From an uncultured Nocardioides sp. (GTDB lineage Bacteria; Actinomycetota; Actinomycetes; Propionibacteriales; Nocardioidaceae), in contig NZ_CANKYS010000013.1 of the NCBI RefSeq assembly GCF_947488025.1, positions 48,666 through 112,665 of the forward strand: 64,000 nt of DNA, given 5' to 3'. The notes below the pieces were generated by a model. That model was not told the DNA's origin, searched no databases, and was given only the letters and a program-made list of their open reading frames with translations. Positions 24,204 through 33,257 of the stretch are shown here, piece after piece; position 1 is the stretch's first letter, and every line of letters starts with the position of its first letter. The position numbers and the translations under genes are program-made.

Positions 24204-26291
24204 GTGAGCAGAGAATCCGGCGCTGTCGCCAGCCAAGCCGGCGTCCCGGTCGCGTCCCGGCCGGAGGCGATCCGCAACGTCGTCGTCGTGGGTGCGGCCG
24301 GTGCGGGCAAGACCACGCTGGTCGAGCGGCTGCTGGTCGTGGCCGGCGTGCTCAACCGGGCTGGCAGCACGGAGGACGGCACGACCGTGTGCGACTTCGA
24401 GGAGGTCGAGCACCGGCACCGGCGATCGGTCGGGCTGGCGCTCGCTCCGCTCGCGCACGACGGCGTCAAGATCAACCTGCTGGACACCCCCGGCTACGTC
24501 GACTTCGTGGGTGAGGTGCGAGCAGGTCTCCGCGCCGCGGACTGCGCGCTCTTCGTCGTCGCCGCCAACGAGGGCGTCGACGAGCCGACACGGGCGCTGT
24601 GGCGCGAGTGCGCCGACGTGGCCATGCCCCGGGTGGTCGTCATCACCAAGGTCGACCACGCCCGCGCCGACGTCGACGGCGTGGTGGACCAGGCGCGCGC
24701 CGCCTTCGGCGAGCGGGTCCTGCCCGTCCACCTCCGGGAGGGCGGACGCCTCGTCGACCTGCTGACGGGCGACCACGGGCACGAGGCGCAGCGAGCGGCG
24801 CTCGTCGAGGGCATCATCGAGGAGTCCGAGGACGAGACGTTGATGGAGCGCTACGTCGGTGGCGAGGAGATCGACACCGGACTGCTGCTCCACGACCTCG
24901 AGCTGGCCGTCGCGCGGGGCTCGCTGCACCCCGTCGCCCCGGTCGACTCCCCCAGCGGCGCGGGGGCCCGAGAACTCCTCGACCTCATGGTGTCCGCGTT
25001 CCCCTCGCCGCTCGAGCACCCGCTGCCGAAGGTCTGGACACCGGCGGGTGGACCTGGCCCCGCTATCGCGTGCGACCCGGCCGGCCCGTTGGTCGCGGAG
25101 GTGGTCAAGACGACCTCCGATCCCTACCTCGGGCGGGTCAGCCTGGTCCGCGTCTTCTCCGGGACCGTGCTGCCGGACGCCACGGTCCACGTGTCCGGGC
25201 ACCGGTCGGGATGGGCGGGCGGAGAGGACCCGGCCGCGAGCCACCCGGACCACGACGAGGACGAGCGGATCGGGTCGCTCTCCGTGCCGCTGGGCAGGAC
25301 CCAGCGCACCGCCGCGGCCGTGGTCGCGGGGGACCTGTGCGCCATCGGCCGGCTCAGCCGCGCCGAGACCACAGACACCCTGTCCGCCGTCGACACGCCG
25401 CTGGTGCTGGAGCCTTGGCAGGTGCCCGATCCCCAGCTGCCGGTGGCCATCCAGGTCCGGACCACGAGCGACGAGGACAAGCTCGGCTCGGGGCTCCAGA
25501 GGCTCGCCGCCGAGGACCCCACCCTTCGAGTCGAGCACCACGAGGAGACCCACCAGGTCGTGCTGTGGACGATGGGGGAGGCCCACGCGGACGTGCTGCT
25601 CGACCGGCTCGCCGGCCGCTACGGCGTCGACGTCGACGAGGTCGAGCTCCGGGTGCCGCTGCGGGCAACGTTCGCGCGACCGGCCACCGGCCACGGCCGG
25701 CACGTGAAGCAGAGCGGAGGGCACGGGCAGTACGCCGTGTGCAGCATCGAGGTCGAACCGCTACCGCAGGGCGGTGGGTTCGAGTTCGTCGACCGCGTCG
25801 TGGGAGGCGCAGTACCCCGGCAGTTCATCCCCTCGGTCGAGAAGGGAGTCCGTGCGCAGATGGCGCAGGGGGTCGCCGACGGCTACCCGACGGTGGACCT
25901 CCGGGTGACCCTCACCGACGGCAAGGCCCACAGCGTCGACTCCTCCGACATGGCGTTCCAGACCGCGGGCGGGCTGGCGCTGCGCGACGCAGCGACGCGT
26001 GCCGGTACGTGCCTGCTTGAGCCCGTCGACGAGGTGGAGGTGCGCGTCAGTGACGCCCTGGTCGGCACCATCATGGGGGACCTGTCCGCACGTCGGGGCA
26101 AGGTCCTGGGCAGCGAACCGGCCGGCGAACCCGGCATGGTCGTCATCCGGGCGCACGTGCCCCAGCTGGAGCTCCGCCGCTACGCCGCCGAGCTGCGCTC
26201 CCTCGCCCACGGCTCGGCCTCCTTCACCCGGGCGTTCGTCGGCTACGAGCGGGTTCCCGAGCAGGTCTCCGCCAAGCTCCCGGTCCCCTGA
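24204..26291 (+). CDS. Elongation factor G-like GTPase (EF-G2 type)
   Basis: A 695-residue translational GTPase with all EF-G domains. G1 is GAAGAGKTT (residues 30-38), G3 is DTPG (94-97) and G4 is the variant TKVD instead of NKxD. Domains II to V follow, including GHGQYAVC and the C-terminal RRGKVLGSEP region. Actinobacteria carry this second, divergent EF-G (called EF-G-like or FusA2) besides the housekeeping FusA. It often lacks full translocase activity and its job is unsettled. There is no rpsL/rpsG/tuf context here, so it is not the main fusA. A GTG start after AGGAG is used. Confidence 0.92.
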   Translation: MSRESGAVASQAGVPVASRPEAIRNVVVVGAAGAGKTTLVERLLVVAGVLNRAGSTEDGTTVCDFEEVEHRHRRSVGLALAPLAHDGVKINLLDTPGYVDFVGEVRAGLRAADCALFVVAANEGVDEPTRALWRECADVAMPRVVVITKVDHARADVDGVVDQARAAFGERVLPVHLREGGRLVDLLTGDHGHEAQRAALVEGIIEESEDETLMERYVGGEEIDTGLLLHDLELAVARGSLHPVAPVDSPSGAGARELLDLMVSAFPSPLEHPLPKVWTPAGGPGPAIACDPAGPLVAEVVKTTSDPYLGRVSLVRVFSGTVLPDATVHVSGHRSGWAGGEDPAASHPDHDEDERIGSLSVPLGRTQRTAAAVVAGDLCAIGRLSRAETTDTLSAVDTPLVLEPWQVPDPQLPVAIQVRTTSDEDKLGSGLQRLAAEDPTLRVEHHEETHQVVLWTMGEAHADVLLDRLAGRYGVDVDEVELRVPLRATFARPATGHGRHVKQSGGHGQYAVCSIEVEPLPQGGGFEFVDRVVGGAVPRQFIPSVEKGVRAQMAQGVADGYPTVDLRVTLTDGKAHSVDSSDMAFQTAGGLALRDAATRAGTCLLEPVDEVEVRVSDALVGTIMGDLSARRGKVLGSEPAGEPGMVVIRAHVPQLELRRYAAELRSLAHGSASFTRAFVGYERVPEQVSAKLPVP

Positions 26292-26293
26292 CG

Positions 26294-27064
26294 TCAGCCC
26301 TGCCGCACCGCGCGGGTGGCCAGGTGGGTCGGTAGGTAGGGCGCCAGCGGGTGGCCCGGACGGCGGTCCTCGAGCAGGTCGGTGACATGCAGGCCCGCCC
26401 GGCCCTGCCCGCCGATCTGGTCGGCGAGCGTGTGGCTGAACTGGAGCGGGTCGCCGTCGTCGAGGAGCCGCTGCCGGGTGGACGCGTCGATGCTGGTGAG
26501 CTCGGAGTAGGGCAGCGCGTTCGCGACGACGAGCTCACCGTCGCCGAGCAGGTCCTGGTCGAACACGTAGACCACCGGGTTGAAGAAGCCGGCGATCAGG
26601 GCGCCTCCGGGACGGAGCACGCGCGCCACCTCCTGCCATACGGGAGCGACATCGGGGATGTACACGTTGGCCACGGGGTGCACGACCAGGTCGAACGAGT
26701 TGTCCTCGAAGCGCGACAGGTCGGTCATGTCCGCGTGGACCAGCGTGAGCTCGAGTCCGTCACGGCGCGCGACCTCCTCGTCCCGGGCGAGCTGGGCCTC
26801 GGAGAAGTCCAGCACGGTGACCTCCGCGCCAGCGGCGGCGAGGATCGGTCCCTGCTGGCCGCCCCCGCCCGCCAGGCACAGGGTCCGGCAGCCCTCCAGT
26901 GAGGGGAACCAGTCGCGAGGCACCGGGACGCTCGGGGTGACGACGATCGACCACTCGCCGCGTCGGGAGGCCTCGACCTCCGCGGAGCTGACCGGTCGGG
27001 TCCATGGGGATCCGCTGGATCCCAACGAGTCCCACACGTCGCGGTTGTGCGCGCGTACGTCCAT
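26294..27064 (-). CDS. Class I SAM-dependent methyltransferase
   Basis: A 256-residue methyltransferase. Motif I is LCLAGGGGQQGPILAAAGAEVTVLD (in two overlapping parts), the post-I acidic residue is in VTVLDFSEAQL, and motif IV sits around FDLVVHPVANVYIPD. ARVLRPGGALI is the typical beta-strand 5 segment. It resembles the UbiE/Methyltransf_11 group. The substrate is unknown. It converges tightly on the EF-G-like gene (2 bp gap) and is divergent from the JetABC operon. The start has GAGGGAG upstream. Confidence 0.88.
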   Translation of the reverse strand: MDVRAHNRDVWDSLGSSGSPWTRPVSSAEVEASRRGEWSIVVTPSVPVPRDWFPSLEGCRTLCLAGGGGQQGPILAAAGAEVTVLDFSEAQLARDEEVARRDGLELTLVHADMTDLSRFEDNSFDLVVHPVANVYIPDVAPVWQEVARVLRPGGALIAGFFNPVVYVFDQDLLGDGELVVANALPYSELTSIDASTRQRLLDDGDPLQFSHTLADQIGGQGRAGLHVTDLLEDRRPGHPLAPYLPTHLATRAVRQG

Positions 27065-27189
27065 CGGGTCGCTCCCTCGTCCTCGCTGCTGGTACGCAGC
27101 GGATCCTAGGGGCGGCCCCAGCGCCGTCGGTGCCCTTTGCGATGCTTGCGCACCGGCACAGGTGGTGGACGAAGCGGGAGAGCGGGTAC

Positions 27190-28689
27190 GTGAGCGAGAC
27201 AGCAGGCGAGCTTGCGCGCGTGAAGGGGGCGTTCGCCCAACCCACGCTGACCCTGCTCCACCAGCGGCAGGCGCCCGTGGTGATCACGATCTTCCGCACG
27301 GCGTTCGGCCGCACCAACCACCCGATCCCCACGGCCCGGCTGCACACCCAGGTCGAGGAGCACGTCGCCCAGATGCGGCTGGCGGGGGAGCAGGACGTAC
27401 CCACCGGCACGGGTCGCGAGATCTGCCAGCGCTGGATGCGCGGCCAGTGGCTGGTGCGCTCGCTCGACGAGGCCGGCCACGAGGTGTACGCGCTGACGTC
27501 CCATGCGCAGCAGGCGCTGGAGCTGGTGAAGAACCTCGCCCGCGACCGGGCCACGCTCAGCGAGCACCGGGTCGCGACCATCCTCGGCACCGTCCGCCGC
27601 TTCAACTCCGAGGCCAACCCCGACCGCACCGCCCGCGTCACGATCCTCAACGAGGAGATCGCCCGGCTCCGGGGCGAGCGCGACCGGCTGGTCGACGGCG
27701 GCGAGCTGGAGGGCGCGACCGAGGACTACATGCTCGAGGGGTTCACCGAGCTGCTGTCGCTGATCTCCGCGCTGCCGAGCGACTTCGCCCGGGTCGAGGA
27801 GCGGTTCGCCACGATCCGGACGGAGATCCTCGCGGCGTTCCGCGCGGAGGACCGTCCGGCCGGTGAGGTGATCGACGACTACCTCGCCCGCGCCGATGCG
27901 CTGATGACGGCCACGCACGAGGGGCGTGCGTTCGAGGGGGCGTTCGCGCTGCTGCGCGACGACGCCCTGGTGACGCAGCTGCGCGAGGACCTGACCGACC
28001 TGCTGGAGCACCCGCTGTCCGACCGGATCCTCAGCGACGCCGACCGCGCCGAGCTGCGCGGGACCGTGCGGCTGGTGCGCGACGGCCTCGACCGGGTGCT
28101 CGCCCAACGCTCGCGCGTGACGGCGACGCTGAAGGAGTACATCGTCTCCCACGACGTCGCGCGTGACCGCGAGCTCGAGCAGACGCTGCGCCAGGTGGAG
28201 GCCGAGATGACGACGTGGATGGCCACCACCGGTCCGCGCGCCGTCCACGACGTCGCGCTCCTGCCCGCGCGGACGAGCATCGACCACCTGCGCGAGCGCT
28301 TCCACGACCCCGCCGACGACGTGCTGCCCGACCGCATCAGCACGCCCGACCCCGACCTGGCACCCCCGGTCTCGCTCGCCGAGCTCATGGCGCAGGGCGG
28401 ACCGCGGCTGTCGACCCTGCGCGAGCGCCTCGACGCGGCGCTGTCCTCGCTGCTCCCGGTCGCGTCCCTCGGGGCCCTCTTCGACGGCCTCGAGACGTCA
28501 CTGCGCCGGCCGGTCGAGATCTTCGGGCTGCTGCACCTCGCCGCCGACCGGGACTGGCGGGCCGAGGAGTCGGCCGAGCCGTTCGAGACCGTGCGGCCCG
28601 ACGGCAGCCGGCGGACCTTCGCCGTGCCCCGCACCCCCCTCCCCGACCCCGATCTCCCCGACACCCACCAGACGGAGACCCGCGCATGA
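27190..28689 (+). CDS. jetA: JetA/MksF-like kleisin subunit (DUF3375)
   Basis: A 499-residue DUF3375 protein, the kleisin-like subunit of Wadjet/MksBEF SMC complexes. The family opening is clear (ELARVKGAFAQPTLTLLHQRQAPVV after the start, in adjacent parts), followed by helical, charged sequence (RVTATLKEYIVSHDVARDRELEQTL). The GTG at 27190 has GGGAG 9 nt upstream. It overlaps the DUF4194 gene by 4 nt. In Wadjet the JetABC motor extrudes loops on small circular DNA, which JetD then cleaves; in MksBEF the same three subunits act in chromosome folding. The family assignment is firm, the function in this host is inferred. Confidence 0.9.
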   Translation: MSETAGELARVKGAFAQPTLTLLHQRQAPVVITIFRTAFGRTNHPIPTARLHTQVEEHVAQMRLAGEQDVPTGTGREICQRWMRGQWLVRSLDEAGHEVYALTSHAQQALELVKNLARDRATLSEHRVATILGTVRRFNSEANPDRTARVTILNEEIARLRGERDRLVDGGELEGATEDYMLEGFTELLSLISALPSDFARVEERFATIRTEILAAFRAEDRPAGEVIDDYLARADALMTATHEGRAFEGAFALLRDDALVTQLREDLTDLLEHPLSDRILSDADRAELRGTVRLVRDGLDRVLAQRSRVTATLKEYIVSHDVARDRELEQTLRQVEAEMTTWMATTGPRAVHDVALLPARTSIDHLRERFHDPADDVLPDRISTPDPDLAPPVSLAELMAQGGPRLSTLRERLDAALSSLLPVASLGALFDGLETSLRRPVEIFGLLHLAADRDWRAEESAEPFETVRPDGSRRTFAVPRTPLPDPDLPDTHQTETRA

Positions 28690-29468
28690 GCGTCGAGACC
28701 CACCCCGAGATCGTCGACGAGGCCTACGGCGAGGCCTTCGACGAGGGCGTTGACGAGGTCGTCGAGGAGGGTTCGTTCTCGCTGTTCGAGGGCGACGAGG
28801 GCGGACTGGACCACGCCCAGCGCCGCGCCCTGGTGACGCTGGTCAAGCAGCGGTTCATCAGCGCCCGCACCCACCCGCGCGACTGGGTCGTGCTCGTCGA
28901 GCACGAGCGGCTGATCCGGTCGCGGCTCAACGACCTCTTCCTCGACCTGCAGGTCGACCGTGCCCGCGAGGTCGCGTGGAAGCGGCAGGCCACCTCCGAG
29001 ACCGGGAGCCGGTTCCCGACGTTGCTCTACGACGCCGCGTGGTCGCGCGAGGAGACGATCGTGCTGGTCCACCTGCGCGACCGGCTGCGCGCCGGTGTCG
29101 CGAGCGGCGATGCACGCGTCTTCGTCGACCGGGAGGACATCGTCGGCCACGTCGCGAGCTTCCGGCCGGCGCACGCCACCGACGTCGCGGGCGACGACAA
29201 GCGTGCGCGCAACGCGATCACGAGCATCATCAAGGCGGGCCTGCTCATCGGCACCGCGTCCGAGGAGCGCTTCGAGATCAGCGAGGCCGTGGAGCCCCTG
29301 ATCCCGCTGGAGCTCCTCCAGGAGCTGCTGGACGCGTTGGTGGCCGCCAACAGCGGCGAGGCCCCGTCCGAGCCCGACGAGCCGGACGGACTGTTCGGCG
29401 ACGACGCCGATGCCGACCAGGCGGACGCCGACCGGGTTGGCGCCGTCGACCCCGCAGAGGAGCAATGA
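28686..29468 (+). CDS. jetB: JetB/MksE-like KITE subunit (DUF4194)
   Basis: A 260-residue DUF4194 protein, the winged-helix KITE partner of the kleisin. The core runs from RALVTLVKQRFISARTHPRDW through LNDLFLDLQVDR to IIKAGLLIGTASEERFEIS, with strongly acidic tails at both ends (an N-terminal Glu/Asp-rich stretch and a C-terminal EPDEPDGLFGDDADADQAD segment). It is translationally coupled to jetA before it (ATGA overlap) and to jetC after it (ATGA overlap), as expected for fixed-stoichiometry subunits. Confidence 0.9.
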   Translation: MSVETHPEIVDEAYGEAFDEGVDEVVEEGSFSLFEGDEGGLDHAQRRALVTLVKQRFISARTHPRDWVVLVEHERLIRSRLNDLFLDLQVDRAREVAWKRQATSETGSRFPTLLYDAAWSREETIVLVHLRDRLRAGVASGDARVFVDREDIVGHVASFRPAHATDVAGDDKRARNAITSIIKAGLLIGTASEERFEISEAVEPLIPLELLQELLDALVAANSGEAPSEPDEPDGLFGDDADADQADADRVGAVDPAEEQ

Positions 29469-32400
29469 GCATGTCGATCGACGAGATCGAGCAGGCGGCG
29501 GTCGACGGGCTGTTCGCGAGGCGCGAGGTCGCCACTCCGGCCGACGACACCATGCAGTGGCGCGCGGCGCTGCTGCAGCTGGTCAACTGGGGCGGCTTCG
29601 GCGGCCTCACCGTCGTACCCCTGCGCGGTGACGCGACGATGATCTCCGGCGCCTCGGGCGTCGGCAAGAGCACCATCCTCGACGCCTACACGGCGCTGAT
29701 GATGCCGTCGGACACCAAGTTCAACGGTGCCTCCAACGACGCCGTCGCCGGCCGCGCCCGCGGCGCGGGCCAGCGCAACCTGCTGTCCTACCTGCGCGGC
29801 GCGGTCGACGTGGTCGACGACCCCCGCACCGGTCGTCCGGTCGAGAAGCTGCTCCGCGGCAAGGGCTCCGACACCTGGGGCGCGATCGCGATGACCTACG
29901 TCAACGACCAGGGCGGCCGCTTCACCGTGCTCCGCACCTACTACGTGCCCCGGCGTGCCACCCGGTCGAGCGACGTCCAGATGCAGCTGGCCACCCAGGA
30001 CGGGGCGCTGCCGCTCGACACGCTCGAGGTCGCCGTGCCCGAGCGGTTCCACGCGAACACGCTGAAGAAGCTCTACCCGAGCATCCGGGTGCACCGCACC
30101 TACGCCGAGTTCGCGGCGGTCCTGCACGCACGGCTCGGCATCGGCGCCAACGGCGACGGGGCGAAGGCGCTGCGGCTGCTCGCCCGCATCCAGGCCGGCA
30201 ACCAGGTGCGCAGCGTCGACGAGCTCTACAAGGACATGGTGCTCGAGCGGCCCTCGACGTTCGCCGCCGCGGACCGCGCGATCGAGCACTTCGACGACCT
30301 CGACACCGCCCACTCGGCCATGCGCACAGAAGAGCAGAAGCTCGAGCTCCTGGCGCCGATCGTCGACCTGCACGACCGCAAGGTGGCGGCCACGCGCCGG
30401 CTCGCCGAGCTCGACTCCTACGGCGTGACGCTGGACGGCGACACCCCGCTGCGGATGTGGTTGCTGCGCACCCACCTCCGCCTCGTCGAGGCCGCCGTGG
30501 TCGACAACCGCGCCGCCCGCGCATCGGCCGCCGACGAGCTCGGCACGGCGACGTCCGCGGAGCGCACCTACCTCGCCGACCTGGAGGCAGCCAAGGAGTC
30601 GCACCGCGCGGCCGGCGGTTCGACGCTCCAGTCGCTCGCGCTGTCGCTGGAGCAGGAGCAGGTCGTCCGCGAGGACCGGCTGGCGCGCCGCACGGTCCTG
30701 CAGGAGCGGCTCCTCCCGCTGATCGACGCCACCGACGCCCAGGCGCCCGACGTCGAGGCAGCCCTGCTCTCGAGCGAGTCCTTCGCCGTGCTCCAGATGC
30801 ACGCCCAGCAGTGGTTGTCCGGCTTCCAGCGCGAGCAGGAGCGGATCCGGCGCGAGCGCGACGCCGTGCTCCGCGACCAGTTCCCGCTCAGCCAGCGCCA
30901 GGCCGAGCTGCGGCGTGAGCGGGCGTCGCTGGAGAGCCGCGCCGGCCGGGTGCCGGCCCGGATGGACGAGCTGCGCGCCGAGGTCGCGCGTGCGAGCGGG
31001 CTGGGCGTCGACGAGCTGCCGTTCGTGGCCGAGCTCATCGACGTCGCGCCCGACGAGGCACGCTGGCGCACGGCCGTCGAGACCGTCCTCGGGGCGAGCG
31101 CCCGGACGATGCTCGTGCCGCTCGACCGGCTGGACGGCTTCGCCTCCGCGATCGACGGCCTGCGGCTGCGCGGCCGGCTCACCTTCGAGGGCGTGGACCT
31201 CGACCTGCCGGACCTCGGTCCGGCAGACCCGGAGCGGGTCGCCGGCAAGCTGGTCTTCCAGGACTCGCCCTTCTCGGGGTGGGTGCAGGCCCACGTGGGC
31301 GAGCCGTCGCGCAACGCGCTGTGCGTCGAGTCCGCCGACGGGCTCGCGGGCCCGGGCTTCCGGGTCACCCTCGCCGGCCAGACCCGCAACGGCCGTCGCG
31401 GTGCCCACGGACGCAACGACACCCGCAACATCATCGGGTTCTCCAACGCCGACGCGATCGCCGAGGTCGACGCGGAGCTCGCCGACCTCGAGGAGCGGCT
31501 CGACGGCGTCGGGGCCGAGGTGGCAGGGCTGGACCGGAGGTCGCGCGTGCTGGAGCAGCAGCGCACGTCGTACGACGTCGTGGCCGCGGCGCGCTTCGAC
31601 GACTTCGACGTCGACGGCAGCGACCGCCGCATCGCCGACCTCGAGCGCCGACGGGCCGAGATCCTCGAGTCCGACGACGGGCTCCAGGTGCTGGAGGCGC
31701 AGATCGCCGACCTCACCGCGCGGCTCGAGGAGACGCGACGGGCCCGCTACGCCGCGGAGCAGCGGCAGCGTGAGCTCAACGCCGCCCACGGCGACCTCGT
31801 CGACGCCGAGGACGTCGTCAAGGACCGGCTCCAGGCGATGGAGGACGCCGGCAAGGTCGTGCTCAGCCCGGAGCAGGAGACCGCCCTGGCGGTCGACTTC
31901 GCGGCCGCCGCGTCGCCCGCCGACCCCGACGACCTCGAGCGGTTCGCCGAGTCGTCCCAGCGGCTCGCCGAGCGGCTCCGCACCGCGGTCGGCGACGCCG
32001 AGGCAGAGGTCCGACGGGTCGACGACGACCTCGCGCAGGTGTTCCGGCTCTACAAGCTCCAGTGGGACTCGCCCAACCTCGGCGCCACCGCAGACTCCTA
32101 CCCCGACTACGCCCGCATCCTCGACGAGATCCGCGGCGAGGGTCTCGCTGCGCGGCGGTCCGAGTGGCGACGCCGGCTCACCGAGTGGAGCGGCCAGGAC
32201 CTCGTGCCGCTCGTCGGAGCGATGGCCGCGTCCGTGGAGGAGATCGAGGACCGGCTCGAGCCGATCAACGCGATCCTGCGGCGCCTGGAGTTCGGCGCGT
32301 CGGGCGACCGGCTCCGGATCCGCCTGCGTCGGCTGTCGCCTGCCCACGTGCAGATCTTCATGAAGGACCTGCGCACCCTGTCGTCCGGCTCCACGACCGA

Positions 32401-32947
32401 GCTCGACGAGGAGGCCCTCGAGAAGCGCTTCACCGAGCTCAGCCGGTTCATGCAGCAGCTGCGGAGGCCGAGCCAGCTCGGCGACGCGGCGACGTCGCTG
32501 ACCGACCGCGACCGCCTGCTCGACGTACGCCGCCACGTGGAGATCAGCGCTGAGCGCTACGACCACACCACCGGCGAGCTGCGCGCGACCTACCGGACGC
32601 TGGGGGAGAAGAGTGGCGGCGAGAGCCAGGAGCTGGTCGCCTTCATCGTCGGCTCGGCGCTCCGCTTCCGGCTGGGCGACGAGATGCGCTCGCGACCGCG
32701 GTTCGCCCCGGTGTTCCTCGACGAGGGGTTCGTGAAGGCGGACTCCGAGTTCGCCGGTCGCGCGGTCCAGGCGTGGCGGGGGCTCGGCTTCCAGCTGATC
32801 GTCGGTGTCCCGCTCGACAAGGTCACCGGTCTCGAGCCCCACATGGACGAGCTGCTCGCCATCACCAAGAACAGCACCACCCATGAGTCCTGGATCACGC
32901 CCATCACCGACGCCGGGCGGCTGGACGGAGCCCCCGGCGCGGTCTGA
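29465..32947 (+). CDS. jetC: JetC/MksB-like SMC ATPase
   Basis: A 1160-residue SMC-like ATPase (COG4913 type). Walker A GASGVGKST is at residues 62-70, the ABC signature GEKSGGESQ near 1047-1055 and Walker B FAPVFLDEG near 1080-1088. Long coiled-coil arms (Arg/Glu/Leu-rich, about 220-500 and 620-900) enclose a hinge-like domain around 520-620. All ATPase motifs are intact, so the motor should be active. What is missing is the next gene: no JetD/MksG Toprim nuclease (DUF3322/DUF2220) follows. A terminator comes directly after the stop, and the next operon is polysaccharide synthesis. Confidence 0.92.
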   Translation: MSMSIDEIEQAAVDGLFARREVATPADDTMQWRAALLQLVNWGGFGGLTVVPLRGDATMISGASGVGKSTILDAYTALMMPSDTKFNGASNDAVAGRARGAGQRNLLSYLRGAVDVVDDPRTGRPVEKLLRGKGSDTWGAIAMTYVNDQGGRFTVLRTYYVPRRATRSSDVQMQLATQDGALPLDTLEVAVPERFHANTLKKLYPSIRVHRTYAEFAAVLHARLGIGANGDGAKALRLLARIQAGNQVRSVDELYKDMVLERPSTFAAADRAIEHFDDLDTAHSAMRTEEQKLELLAPIVDLHDRKVAATRRLAELDSYGVTLDGDTPLRMWLLRTHLRLVEAAVVDNRAARASAADELGTATSAERTYLADLEAAKESHRAAGGSTLQSLALSLEQEQVVREDRLARRTVLQERLLPLIDATDAQAPDVEAALLSSESFAVLQMHAQQWLSGFQREQERIRRERDAVLRDQFPLSQRQAELRRERASLESRAGRVPARMDELRAEVARASGLGVDELPFVAELIDVAPDEARWRTAVETVLGASARTMLVPLDRLDGFASAIDGLRLRGRLTFEGVDLDLPDLGPADPERVAGKLVFQDSPFSGWVQAHVGEPSRNALCVESADGLAGPGFRVTLAGQTRNGRRGAHGRNDTRNIIGFSNADAIAEVDAELADLEERLDGVGAEVAGLDRRSRVLEQQRTSYDVVAAARFDDFDVDGSDRRIADLERRRAEILESDDGLQVLEAQIADLTARLEETRRARYAAEQRQRELNAAHGDLVDAEDVVKDRLQAMEDAGKVVLSPEQETALAVDFAAAASPADPDDLERFAESSQRLAERLRTAVGDAEAEVRRVDDDLAQVFRLYKLQWDSPNLGATADSYPDYARILDEIRGEGLAARRSEWRRRLTEWSGQDLVPLVGAMAASVEEIEDRLEPINAILRRLEFGASGDRLRIRLRRLSPAHVQIFMKDLRTLSSGSTTELDEEALEKRFTELSRFMQQLRRPSQLGDAATSLTDRDRLLDVRRHVEISAERYDHTTGELRATYRTLGEKSGGESQELVAFIVGSALRFRLGDEMRSRPRFAPVFLDEGFVKADSEFAGRAVQAWRGLGFQLIVGVPLDKVTGLEPHMDELLAITKNSTTHESWITPITDAGRLDGAPGAV

Positions 32948-32960
32948 CGTCGTCACCCGC

Positions 32961-32989
32961 GCCGGTCCGGCCCACCCCTCCGGACCGGC
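32961..32989 (+). terminator. Terminator after jetC
   Basis: A 10-bp perfect stem (GCCGGTCCGG and CCGGACCGGC) with a 9-nt loop begins 13 bp after the jetC stop and is followed by a weak T-containing stretch (GATTTGTGTC). It closes the three-gene operon. Confidence 0.8.
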
Positions 32990-33257
32990 CGATTTGTGTC
33001 GGTGTCGCCCGGCGCGCATAGTGGTCCGTTCGCCGTACCGCGGGGCCAGAGATGCTTCGCGCTTCTTTTTTGAACATGTGTTGGATCGTTCCAACCGCCC
33101 TGCCGACGATCGTTCGTGATCGTCGAGCGACCCCCGTGCACGCGTCTGCTCACGCAGCCGGACGCCTGCGTGCCGTCACGGCACACCTCTGACATCCCGG
33201 CTTCCCGGCCGACCCTTCGCTGCGCTCGGGCAGTGTCCCCCCGAAGGAGAAAGACCC
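32990..33257 (+). promoter_or_regulatory. Structured leader/promoter region of the glucan synthase operon
   Basis: These 268 bp hold no convincing gene. They contain several inverted repeats: GTTGGA-N4-TCCAAC (33080-33095), CGACGATC-N6-GATCGTCG (33104-33125) and GTGCCGT-N1-ACGGCAC (33170-33184). There is also a T-rich run (CTTCTTTTTT, 33063-33072) that is unusual for this GC-rich sequence. The block ends in GAAGGAGAAAG, the strongest ribosome site of the region. Operators, or a structured 5' leader, are both possible; I do not recognise a riboswitch family. Confidence 0.5.

Noticed and set aside
29027..33094. Very long minus-strand open frame opposite jetB-jetC
   Set aside because: The translation is repetitive Leu/Val/Arg/Gly with no family features; an antisense artefact of GC-rich third positions.
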